Below, piece by piece: positions 1 through 6,181 of a stretch of DNA of 7,227 nucleotides. Each line of letters starts with the position of its first letter. The first letter of the stretch is position 1. A program made the position numbers and the translations under genes. The stretch is taken from positions 1 to 7,227 of the forward strand of contig JAOUEB010000062.1 in the NCBI GenBank assembly GCA_029858925.1, written 5' to 3'. The notes beneath the pieces are model-generated. The model ran no database searches. It worked only from the letters and a program-made list of their open reading frames with translations, and had not been told where the DNA came from. Source of the stretch: Nitrospira sp. GTDB taxonomy: Bacteria; Nitrospirota; Nitrospiria; Nitrospirales; Nitrospiraceae.

Positions 1-138
1 CCATCCGATCCTGCCGAATGCGAGGCTGATGGCCCGGCCGATGCCGCCGGACGCGCCGGTGATCAACACGGCCGGACTGGTGTTCGATCGGTCGGGCCGG
101 TTTGTGGCAGGGCGTGCGTTCGAGGGTGAGCTGGTCAT
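1..138 (-). CDS. Short-chain dehydrogenase/reductase, N-terminal fragment (runs off the left edge)
   Basis: Only the first 46 codons are in the window. After about 22 residues of Ser/Asn/Pro/Arg/Thr-rich leader, the sequence reads AVLITGASGGIGRAISLAF. This is the first beta strand and glycine-rich TGxxxGIG turn of the SDR Rossmann fold (residues 27-34), which binds NAD(P)H. Such enzymes are cytosolic oxidoreductases; the 3-oxoacyl-ACP reductase (FabG-like) group is one possibility, but the substrate cannot be told because the Ser-Tyr-Lys active site lies outside the window. I chose the ATG at 138. It has no Shine-Dalgarno sequence, and the low-complexity leader leaves a later start open, for example the GTG at residue 24. 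The family assignment is firm; the start and specific function are not. Confidence 0.8.
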   Translation of the reverse strand, partial: MTSSPSNARPATNRPDRSNTSPAVLITGASGGIGRAISLAFGRIGW

Positions 139-148
139 GCAAGTTCGG

Positions 149-177
149 ATTATGCGAGGACAAGCGCGCGAAGGCAA
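149..177 (-). promoter_or_regulatory. Candidate sigma-70-type promoter for the SDR gene
   Basis: On the minus strand TTGCCT (172-177) is followed after 17 bases by CATAAT (149-154). These match the -35 and -10 consensus at 4 and 5 of 6 positions. Transcription would begin near 141-143, only a few bases before the ATG at 138, giving an almost leaderless message. That would fit the absence of a ribosome binding site. Judged by eye only. Confidence 0.4.
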
Positions 178-185
178 GGGTATCC

Positions 186-287
186 AGCTGTGAGCTGTGA
201 GGGGCCAGGGAATGGTGAATGGTTCATGATGAATTGTTCGGATTAGATGATCCGGCATGAACCATTATCCGAACCCTCATTATTCGG
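186..287. repeat. Intergenic inverted and heptad-phased repeat
   Basis: Two short tandem heptamers are visible: AGCTGTG twice (186-199), and AATGGTG then AATGGTT (211-224). An 11-base perfect inverted repeat follows, AATGGTTCATG (218-228) with CATGAACCATT (256-266). An overlapping 8-base pair is GTTCGGAT (236-243) with ATCCGAAC (267-274), and a third pair is CCGAA (269-273) with TTCGG (283-287). The pairings overlap, so alternative hairpins are possible. AATGGTT and AACCATT start exactly 42 bases (six heptads) apart. The arrangement recalls the heptad hairpins at 4983-5083 and 6509-6593, although the words differ. There is no T-run, so it is not an obvious terminator. Confidence 0.6.
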
Positions 288-381
288 TGCGCCGTGAAAA
301 TGTGCACGTCCCCAGCGGGTGTGAGTCCCGCCCGGCCACGGTCGCTCTAGCCGGTGTCCCGTCCGCGCGGACAGCGACGTG
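287..381 (+). ncRNA. Possible group II intron fragment (5' domain I-like structure), or another structured RNA
   Basis: GTGCG at 287-291 fits the GUGYG 5' end of group II introns. Downstream is a hairpin GCGGG (315-319) / CCCGC (327-331) with loop TGTGAGT, resembling the conserved GGTGNGAGTCC hairpin of bacterial group II intron domain I. A second stem, CCGGC (332-336) / GCCGG (350-354), follows, then GGTGTCC (353-359), which I recall as conserved in class C introns. Further pairings are GTCGCT (341-346) with AGCGAC (373-378), CACGTC (305-310) with GACGTG (376-381), and the palindrome GTCCGCGCGGAC (361-372). There is no reverse transcriptase ORF and no domain V motif anywhere in the window, so at most this is a decayed 5' remnant. 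It could equally be an unrelated structured RNA or leader. Confidence 0.3.
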
Positions 382-803
382 TTCCGTGACGCTTCACTGA
401 CGGATTTTGTGGGAATCCCGCCTCAGCACCTCCTTGTTCCCTGACTTTTGTTCCTGCCGAAGAGAATATCTTCGCTTTTCTCCGTCGGGTGCTCCTCATC
501 CGCTGCCGTTTGCACAGACCCGTCCCTCATCCTCGCGGACAGTGCCAGTTGTGTCGTGATGACCGATCCGGGCGAGCAGTTTTGGGGTCAGGCCTGAGTA
601 GTGACTTATTGTCAGATCTACGTGCCATACGTTCCGCTATTCGTTTGCCACTCACCTGCTCACATTGGCTCTGATGTTGGAACCGTTCAGAAGTTCTTCG
701 GGTATCGCGATGGCACCACGTAGTCGTTATAAAAGGGCAGATCTTGTCTTGTGCATCCCCACACTACGAGGCGGGTGCCCTATGCACCAAGGAAGATTCT
801 CAG
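382..803. other. Non-coding stretch with no gene seen
   Basis: I find no reading frame with protein-like composition and a ribosome binding site on either strand. Two small structures are visible. CGAAGA (458-463) / TCTTCG (469-474) followed by CTTTTCT is a weak terminator-like hairpin on the plus strand. TCAGGCCTGA (588-597) is a perfect 10-base palindrome preceded by GGGG. Short ORFs starting at 489 and 665 have compositions rich in Arg, Ser and Leu of the kind seen in non-coding frames. The stretch may be gene debris, a remnant of an inserted element, or regulatory DNA. Confidence 0.5.
588..597. repeat. Perfect palindrome TCAGGCCTGA
   Basis: The ten bases are their own reverse complement and sit inside GGGGTCAGGCCTGA (584-597). 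From memory, similar GGGGTCAGG-type sequences occur near REP-associated tyrosine transposase genes. No transposase is present here, so any link to a mobile element is speculative. Confidence 0.3.
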
Positions 804-1019
804 TTACGATCGGGAGGCGCCTGAACCACCAGTTGCAAGCGAGACAGCTCCGGGGAAGACATCCAGGCCGAGCGCGTAGAGGAACTGTGCTGTTTGATCC
901 GTGGGAATCACAAGGCTGAAGGCGGTCGCGGCTTGGATCACGGCACCATTTGGCCCATGGGCGGTGGAAGCGATCACCACTCCGGTGGCGCCGTTGGTGA
1001 GCCTGGTGAGGACACGCAT
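804..1019 (-). CDS. Doubtful small ORF, 71 residues, unknown
   Basis: A minus-strand frame opens upstream, but the best start is the ATG at 1019, preceded by GAGGG with five bases of spacing. The product is rich in Ala, Gly, Thr and Val, with a mildly hydrophobic middle, and most third codon positions are G or C, as in the surrounding real genes. I recognise no domain or signal peptide. It would be divergent from the secreted-protein gene at 1114, leaving 94 bases between them. The opposite strand is also open here (the frame beginning at 901), and in GC-rich DNA one open frame often casts another. It may be a real small protein, the tail of a decayed gene, or chance. Confidence 0.25.
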   Translation of the reverse strand: MRVLTRLTNGATGVVIASTAHGPNGAVIQAATAFSLVIPTDQTAQFLYALGLDVFPGAVSLATGGSGASRS

Positions 1020-1052
1020 GGGTGCCCTCAGCTCTTTGAAGGGAAGGGCTGT

Positions 1053-1081
1053 TTGCTTGCCGCCTTCGAGATTCCTATGGT
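1053..1081 (+). promoter_or_regulatory. Weak candidate promoter for the secreted-protein gene
   Basis: TTGCTT (1053-1058) and TATGGT (1076-1081) are separated by 17 bases. The matches to the sigma-70 consensus are only 3 and 4 of 6, but the spacing is ideal. A transcript would start near 1088, about 26 bases before the ATG at 1114. This favours the 1114 start over the in-frame ATG at 901, which would lie upstream of the promoter. Confidence 0.3.
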
Positions 1082-1113
1082 ACGGTCTGTTGCCTGTTGA
1101 CTGGGGGAACGAC

Positions 1114-2013
1114 ATGATGTTCGGACAAAGACGGATACGGCTGGTGCTTTTCGCGGGAGTTGCGTGCCTTCTGTTCGTGGCGGGTCTCACGCCTGCGCCT
1201 CTCGGCGCCGAAGAACCGGTCACGATTTCACAATCCACTGACTACTTTCCAGACTCCGTTGGGAGCCGCTGGACCTACAAAGGCCAGATCACGGAGGGCC
1301 CGCTCCAGACGGTCGAGAACAAGTTCTTCACCAATATCTCGAAGGTGACAGGAACCAAGACGATCAAGGGTGTGACGGTCACGGTGTTTCAAGACACCAA
1401 TCCTGGCAATCATGGCCCCTCGGAGAGTTACTACCGGCGAGATTCCGTCGGCATTGTGTATTATGGGTCTGATCCTGGGACGCCGCTCGAAAAGCAGATT
1501 GTCCCGTACCAAATTTTTCGATTTCCGCTCATCATCCCCTCGTCATTCCAGCAGTTCGATCGGACAGGCCTCGACTTCGGCGTGGATATGGATCGCGATG
1601 GCAAAGACGAGAAGGTGGATGTGCGCGGGTGGAGCAGTCTCATCGGCCAAGAGACGATCACGGTGCCGGCTGGGACGTTCAAAGACGCCGTCAAGGTCGA
1701 AGCCAAAATGACTATGCGGATTCATCTATCGGCCAGCCGTCGCACGATCGCCGGATTGGATGTCATGACGGCCTGGTTTGCGAAGGGTGTCGGGCTGATT
1801 AAGTATTCGGAACGGCAGGAGCTGTCGGCTGTGAAAGAGGATCGCGGTGTCGTGACGGAAATTACGGAAGAACTCGAAAGCTATGATGTGAAACCAGCCA
1901 AAGGCTCACTCAGCCGGCTCGAATCCACGCCGGAGGGTATTTTCGCTGATGACACGCGCGATCATGAACTGCGCGAGGTAGTCTTCTCCGCCGGCCTTCG
2001 CGCCTATCCCTGA
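1114..2013 (+). CDS. Secreted protein of unknown function with EF-hand-like loop
   Basis: The product has 299 residues. The frame is open back to an ATG at 901, but I place the start at 1114 (or the adjacent ATG at 1117). GGGGGA (1103-1108) precedes it at good spacing, and the protein then begins with a classical signal peptide: QRRIR, a hydrophobic core at about residues 10-25, and a likely cleavage near LGA|EE (31-33). Cys18 lies inside the core without a proper lipobox, so it is probably not a lipoprotein. The mature part is beta-rich, with YFPDSVGSRWTYKG (44-57), VPAGTFKDAVKV (184-195) and WFAKGVGLIKYSE (221-233). This pattern recurs in uncharacterised exported proteins. D158-x-D160-x-D162-G-x-D165 resembles a calcium-binding EF-hand/dockerin loop. 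Residues 265-299 are encoded antisense to the end of putA and look like an added tail. Function is unknown; export to the periplasm or cell surface is likely. Confidence 0.75.
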   Translation: MMFGQRRIRLVLFAGVACLLFVAGLTPAPLGAEEPVTISQSTDYFPDSVGSRWTYKGQITEGPLQTVENKFFTNISKVTGTKTIKGVTVTVFQDTNPGNHGPSESYYRRDSVGIVYYGSDPGTPLEKQIVPYQIFRFPLIIPSSFQQFDRTGLDFGVDMDRDGKDEKVDVRGWSSLIGQETITVPAGTFKDAVKVEAKMTMRIHLSASRRTIAGLDVMTAWFAKGVGLIKYSERQELSAVKEDRGVVTEITEELESYDVKPAKGSLSRLESTPEGIFADDTRDHELREVVFSAGLRAYP

Positions 2014-4860
2014 GAATCGGTGTCCGCCGAACGGCTGGCGGCCGACCAGCGCGCCGGTAATCGGCCGGTTCAGGTACAGATTTCCCACATCGAACTGGTC
2101 ACGGGCCATCGCGAGGTTGGCCGGACTTCTGGAATAGACGCCTCCTGTGAGCGCATAGGACGTTCCATTCGCCACGCGAAGGGCATCGGCAAAACTTTCC
2201 GCCTTCATCACCGCCAGCACGGGACCGAAAATCTCCTCTTGCGCCAAACGGTGATGCGGTTCGACATCGACAAACACTGCCGGGCCGACGAAGTATCCAG
2301 CCTGCTCGACCGACCGCTCGACGAGGAGCCGGCTTTCTTGCCGGCCTTCGGCAATGAACTGTTGAATAGCAGCCTGCGCGCGCGCGTCGATCACCGGTCC
2401 GACCCTCGTGCCGGGTTCTGTCGGATCGCCGATCTCCAGACCCAACACGGCATCCCTCAGACGTACAATGAACTGGTCATAGACCGCGCGGTGTACGATT
2501 GCGCGTGAGCAGGCCGAGCATTTCTGTCCCGCGTAGCCTGTAAATGACGCGATGATTCCGGCGATTGCCTCATCGAGATCCGCCGTCTCGTCGACAATGA
2601 TGGCGTTTTTCCCACCCATCTCTGCGATCACCCGTTTGATTATCGGTTGGCCTGGGCGTACGTGAGCGGCGGCCGCAAGAATGATAAGCCCCACGGCTTT
2701 CGATCCTGTAAATGCGATTGTGGCAATTTGCGGATGCGCAACGAGTGCCTGGCCGATCTCCGGTCCGCCGGGAAGGCAACTCACGACGCCGCGCGGCACC
2801 CCGGCTGCAATCAAAATATCCGTGAGCAGCAGTCCCAGCCTGGGGGACCGTTCCGACGGCTTGAAGAGCACGGTGTTGCCCGCCGCAAGAGCCGCCGCAA
2901 CCATTCCGGCCGGGATGGCGAGCGGAAAGTTCCACGGCGCGATGACAGCCGTCACGCCGCGCGGGCCATAGATGCGATGGTTCAGTTCCCCCGGCCGGTC
3001 ACCGAGTCGCGCGGGCCGAGACAGGCGGCAGATCTCATCGCCATAATAGCGAAGAAAGTCGATGGCCTCAGAGACGTCGGCGTCCGCTTCCCGCCAGGGC
3101 TTTCCCACCTCAACTATTTCCCACGCGGCAAGTTCGAAGCGGCGGCGGCTCATGTCGGATGCGGCCTGGCGCAGGATCGCCGCGCGTTCCTCCGCGGATC
3201 GGCGACGCCAACTGTCGGCATGGGCTTGTGCCTGTTGGATTGCCTGGTCGAGATCCGCGGGTGATGCGCTCCGCACCGAAGCCACTGTCTCATCGGGCCG
3301 GAAAGGGTTGTGCGATGCCAGCCAGGGCCCTGTGAGCGACGGGTCCGAAGAGGCTGTGTTCCATTGCCGTCCCAATTGAGATCGAACCGATGAAATTCCA
3401 GCCTGCATTGCGCTGCGGACTGGCTCTAGTGAAAAATCGCTGTGCGGTTCGTTCATGAAACTCTGTGTGTCACCGGACATTTGGACAGTGGACGAAGGCG
3501 CCGTGACGACCGGAGGAGCGAGGAGCCTCGCCAACGGTTGCGACTCGACGTACTCTTTTCGGAGAAACGATTCATTCGACGTATTTTCAAGCAGCCGCCG
3601 GACGAGATAGGCCATGCCGGGCAACAGCAGGCCAACGGGGGTATACAGCCGGACGCGGCGGCCGAGCTTCACCATCGCCTGCTGGAAAGGCTCGGCCATG
3701 CCGTAGATCATTTGGTACTCCCGCGCATTCGGCGGCAATCCACAGGCATCCGCCACGGCCTCGATCACGGCCAGGGTCCGCAAATTGTGCGTGCCGAAGG
3801 CAGGGCGGACGAGATCGGCATGGTCGAACAGTGTACGGATCAATCGCTCATAGGCGGCGTCCGTTTCCGCTTTGTGCTCGAACAGTGGAATCGGCCATCC
3901 GGCTTGGCGGTACCGCACTGTGTCGGAATCCCAGTAGGCCCCTTTGACCAGGCGAATGGTAATCGGCGCGCCGCGCGCGCGAGACCAGGCGAGCAAGTCC
4001 TGAACGTCTCGTTCGGTGTCCCGGTGGTAGGCTTGCAGCGCGAGGCCGGCGTACGGGTAGGCGCGATACGACGGCTCGACCAACAGCCGTTTGAAGATGT
4101 CCAATAGGAGCGGTTTTGTCTCCGCCTGCTCCATGTCGAAAATCAATCCGGCAGGTATCGACAGGGCGCGATCAACCAACGGACGGAGGCGCTCCACCAC
4201 CGACCGATAACTCCCGTCGGGATCAATCGGGTCCAGTCGCGAGGAGAGCGCCGAAATTTTCAGCGAGAGTTGCACGCGCGGCAGTGGCCCAAGATGATCT
4301 TCTTCGAGCAGGGCAGCGGGAGGCCAGGCAACCGCGGCGCGCCCCAATTCCGCCAAAGCCTCCAGGCAATGGTCGCGGTAGAGATCGGCTTCCCGCTCGC
4401 TGACCGTCGCCTCTCCCAACAGATCGACGGACCAGGCCCGGCCTTCTTTCCATAAGCGGGATAGCACCGGAGCGGCGTCTTTAACCGAGGCCCCGGCGAT
4501 GAAGGTCCTGGCCATCTGTTCAACCTGTGTTCTGATCGATTTGCCTGTCAATCGCGCGCCCAGGCCGGTGGCGGCCATCGCTTTCAGGCCCCACTGGAGC
4601 CCGAACAGCTCGCTGCTCAATCCGCCGAAATACTCCTCGGCCAGCGAGACGACTCGTTCATCGTCGGCGATAACGGGCAGGACGTCGATGAAGCGAAACA
4701 GCTGCGCCTTGAAGGCGTCGTCCTTCATGGCCAGATTGATCGCCGATTGGGACCACCAGCGGCCCTCGAAGATCGTCGGGGAATGGCCGGCGGAGAGTTG
4801 TGCGAGATACTCGCCGATGCGAAGGACGGCTGGTTCGATCGAAGAAGGCGAGGTCGTCAT
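1906..4860 (-). CDS. putA: PutA: bifunctional proline dehydrogenase / L-glutamate gamma-semialdehyde dehydrogenase
   Basis: The 984-residue enzyme oxidises proline to pyrroline-5-carboxylate with FAD, passing electrons to quinone at the membrane, then oxidises glutamate semialdehyde to glutamate with NAD+. The proline dehydrogenase barrel fills about residues 1-445 and shows RLVKGAYWD (303-311), FGTHN (355-359), EYQMIYGMA (381-389), YTPVG (406-410) and NTSNESFLR (426-434). After a linker (about 446-510) comes the aldehyde dehydrogenase: APWNFP (641-646), FTGS (717-720), general base Glu747 in AEMGGKN, nucleophile Cys781 in GQKCSAC, EEIFGPV (875-881) and PFGGHRFSG (944-952). Length and order match short PutA proteins. 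The N-terminal ribbon-helix-helix repressor domain of enterobacterial PutA is absent, so it should not regulate its own gene. I chose ATG 4860 because GGAG (4866-4869) lies five bases upstream; a GTG at 4866 overlaps that site. Its 3' end overlaps the convergent secreted-protein gene by 108 bases. Confidence 0.96.
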   Translation of the reverse strand: MTTSPSSIEPAVLRIGEYLAQLSAGHSPTIFEGRWWSQSAINLAMKDDAFKAQLFRFIDVLPVIADDERVVSLAEEYFGGLSSELFGLQWGLKAMAATGLGARLTGKSIRTQVEQMARTFIAGASVKDAAPVLSRLWKEGRAWSVDLLGEATVSEREADLYRDHCLEALAELGRAAVAWPPAALLEEDHLGPLPRVQLSLKISALSSRLDPIDPDGSYRSVVERLRPLVDRALSIPAGLIFDMEQAETKPLLLDIFKRLLVEPSYRAYPYAGLALQAYHRDTERDVQDLLAWSRARGAPITIRLVKGAYWDSDTVRYRQAGWPIPLFEHKAETDAAYERLIRTLFDHADLVRPAFGTHNLRTLAVIEAVADACGLPPNAREYQMIYGMAEPFQQAMVKLGRRVRLYTPVGLLLPGMAYLVRRLLENTSNESFLRKEYVESQPLARLLAPPVVTAPSSTVQMSGDTQSFMNEPHSDFSLEPVRSAMQAGISSVRSQLGRQWNTASSDPSLTGPWLASHNPFRPDETVASVRSASPADLDQAIQQAQAHADSWRRRSAEERAAILRQAASDMSRRRFELAAWEIVEVGKPWREADADVSEAIDFLRYYGDEICRLSRPARLGDRPGELNHRIYGPRGVTAVIAPWNFPLAIPAGMVAAALAAGNTVLFKPSERSPRLGLLLTDILIAAGVPRGVVSCLPGGPEIGQALVAHPQIATIAFTGSKAVGLIILAAAAHVRPGQPIIKRVIAEMGGKNAIIVDETADLDEAIAGIIASFTGYAGQKCSACSRAIVHRAVYDQFIVRLRDAVLGLEIGDPTEPGTRVGPVIDARAQAAIQQFIAEGRQESRLLVERSVEQAGYFVGPAVFVDVEPHHRLAQEEIFGPVLAVMKAESFADALRVANGTSYALTGGVYSRSPANLAMARDQFDVGNLYLNRPITGALVGRQPFGGHRFSGIGAKAGGEDYLAQFMIARVISENTLRRGFEPAE

Positions 4861-4898
4861 GGGCACTCCGGGAAAGAACGAACTCTTCCAACACCGTC

Positions 4899-4927
4899 AG
4901 TATACATGGAGCGGTCCCATCGGTCAT
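4899..4927 (-). promoter_or_regulatory. Candidate sigma-70-type promoter for putA
   Basis: On the minus strand ATGACC (4922-4927) is followed after 17 bases by TATACT (4899-4904). These match the -35 and -10 consensus at 4 and 5 of 6 positions. Transcription would begin near 4892, leaving a leader of about 30 bases that contains the GGAG ribosome binding site just before ATG 4860. No clear operator is visible around it. Confidence 0.5.
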
Positions 4928-4982
4928 TGATCACCCGCATTATTCGTGAGCACTTCTGGTGCAGTTACCAATAGGTTGTCCA

Positions 4983-5083
4983 GCGTTTCGTCGTTCGTAT
5001 CTCGTGAAGCGTATCTCGCAAACAAAGATGCAGGGACACATTCGTTCCATCCTGCGCTTCACGCTTCACGAGATACGCTTCAC
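4983..5083. repeat. Intergenic hairpin repeat built from heptamers, copy 1
   Basis: A 17-base perfect inverted repeat, 4996-5012 with 5061-5077, encloses a 48-base loop. Read in steps of seven from 4983, the left arm is GCGTTTC, then C (GTCGTTC, 4990-4996), B (GTATCTC, 4997-5003), A (GTGAAGC, 5004-5010) and B again (5011-5017). The right arm from 5056 carries the complements of A, A, B and A (5056-5083). The same words, and the GCAAACAAAG that follows the left arm (5018-5027), recur at 6509-6593. No ORF or T-run is associated. It lies between the putA and mrp promoter regions and probably folds in RNA or single-stranded DNA. It is a small non-coding repeat, perhaps a non-autonomous element or a heptamer repeat array. 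Confidence 0.85.
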
Positions 5084-5276
5084 GCGGAACGGGCTTCCAG
5101 GCGGTTTTATCACAAGCCGTCACGAACCATACGGGCTCGGCATGTCCCGGTTGGGCCAGACGAGTCATGGTCCGACCGGCCCATTTCATTTCCCTCACTG
5201 CATCGCTTATGATGACGTGGTCGATGAAGGATGCTTGTCCTATATCAGCGTCACGGCCGGATGCGTGACGGGGAGT
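5084..5276 (+). promoter_or_regulatory. Upstream region of mrp, with weak promoter candidate and leader hairpin
   Basis: No gene is apparent here. A weak promoter candidate is TTCATT (5185-5190), 17 bases, TATGAT (5208-5213), matching the consensus at 3 and 5 of 6 positions. Just before the mrp ribosome binding site is a hairpin CGTCACG (5249-5255) / CGTGACG (5264-5270) with an 8-base loop. It ends eight bases before AAGGAGG and could affect translation or stability of the message. TGGGCC (5152-5157) / GGCCCA (5178-5183) is a further short inverted repeat of doubtful meaning. Confidence 0.35.
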
Positions 5277-5292
5277 GAAGGAGGGTTAGATT

Positions 5293-6159
5293 ATGGCAGA
5301 TGAACATGCCCAGGGCGGGCAAGCGGCCGCTAATTTCATTCCAGACGTCAAGCATGTGATCGCGGTCAGCAGCGGCAAAGGCGGCGTCGGCAAATCGACC
5401 GTCGCGTCGAACCTCGCCTGCGCGCTCGCGCTGGCCGGCGCGAAAGTCGGACTGCTGGATGCCGATCTGTATGGGCCCAATATTCCGATGATGATGGGGA
5501 GCGATAAGGGACCGGAACAGCAGGACGGCAAGATTGTGCCGGTGGAAAATTATGGGGTGAAGCTCATCTCTATGGCGTTTCTCGTGCCGGAAGAGGCCCC
5601 GCTTGTGTGGCGCGGTCCCATGGTCCATCAATATCTCCAAGCGTTCTTTCGCGATGTGTTGTGGGGCGACCTCGATTATTTGCTGATCGATTTGCCGCCC
5701 GGCACTGGCGATGTGCAGCTGTCGCTCTCTCAAATGGTGCCGTTGGCCGGCGCGATCACCGTGACGACACCACAAGAAGTTGCGCTCTACGATGTGCGCA
5801 AGGGCATGGCCATGTTCCAGAAGGTGAATGTGCCGCTGCTGGGCATTATCGAAAACATGAGCTTCTTCGTGTGCGGCCATTGCGGCGAGCGGACGGACAT
5901 CTTTTCGCACGGGGGTGGGGAGCGGGCGGCTGAGAAGCTCGGAATCCCCTTCCTCGGGCGCATTCCGATCGATCCGGCCATCCGCGACGGGGGGGACAGC
6001 GGACATCCGATCGTCGTGGCCGATCCGGCCTCGCCACAGGCCGAGGCTTTTCGGGAGATTGCCAAGAAGATCATGGGCGAAGTCGGTGGAGCCGACAAGA
6101 GCGGCTCGTCCATCGACAGTTTGCTCAAGAAAATCAAGCAGCCGTTTGCGACGAACTGA
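5293..6159 (+). CDS. mrp: Mrp/ApbC (NBP35-type) iron-sulfur cluster carrier ATPase
   Basis: The 288-residue product is a cytosolic P-loop ATPase of the MinD/Mrp family. Members bind a [4Fe-4S] cluster at a dimer interface and hand it to target proteins. The deviant Walker A motif GKGGVGKS is at 28-35, the switch I region LLDADLYGPN at 54-63, Walker B/switch II LLIDLPPGTGD at 130-140, and ENMS at 187-190. The cluster-ligand pair is Cys194-x-x-Cys197. The N-terminal MIP18/DUF59 domain found in many longer Mrp proteins is missing; the ATPase core starts almost at once. AAGGAGG (5278-5284) lies eight bases before the ATG, a very strong ribosome binding site. The Rieske ferredoxin gene follows after 22 bases, so the two are probably co-transcribed, and Mrp may serve that or another iron-sulfur protein. 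The C-terminal 25 or so residues are Gly/Ser/Lys-rich and probably flexible. Confidence 0.96.
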   Translation: MADEHAQGGQAAANFIPDVKHVIAVSSGKGGVGKSTVASNLACALALAGAKVGLLDADLYGPNIPMMMGSDKGPEQQDGKIVPVENYGVKLISMAFLVPEEAPLVWRGPMVHQYLQAFFRDVLWGDLDYLLIDLPPGTGDVQLSLSQMVPLAGAITVTTPQEVALYDVRKGMAMFQKVNVPLLGIIENMSFFVCGHCGERTDIFSHGGGERAAEKLGIPFLGRIPIDPAIRDGGDSGHPIVVADPASPQAEAFREIAKKIMGEVGGADKSGSSIDSLLKKIKQPFATN

Positions 6160-6181
6160 TCAACGCGAGGGGAGGACGGTT

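Noticed and set aside
301..381. tRNA or cobalamin riboswitch
   Set aside because: No cloverleaf with a TTC arm can be drawn, and the conserved cobalamin box is not seen; the hairpins fit a group II intron-like fold better.
458..480. Hairpin with a short T-rich tail as an intrinsic terminator
   Set aside because: The stem is only six pairs and A/T-rich, the tail is CTTTTCT, and no plus-strand gene lies upstream to be terminated.
901..1113. N-terminal extension of the secreted protein from ATG 901
   Set aside because: A signal peptide, a ribosome binding site and a candidate promoter all point to the start at 1114; the extension lacks a ribosome binding site of its own.
2020..4403. Several long open frames on the plus strand within putA
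   Set aside because: They are antisense shadows of the GC-rich putA frame; their translations are Arg/Pro-rich and show no family motifs.
4861..4866. GTG at 4866 as the putA start
   Set aside because: It overlaps the GGAG ribosome binding site that serves ATG 4860, so it would add two residues with no site of its own.
4983..5083. CRISPR array
   Set aside because: The repeated units are seven bases long, in inverted pairs, without regular spacers or cas genes.
5251..6006. 251-residue minus-strand frame across mrp
   Set aside because: It is antisense to a clear Mrp protein, and its His/Arg-rich composition reflects complementary codons.
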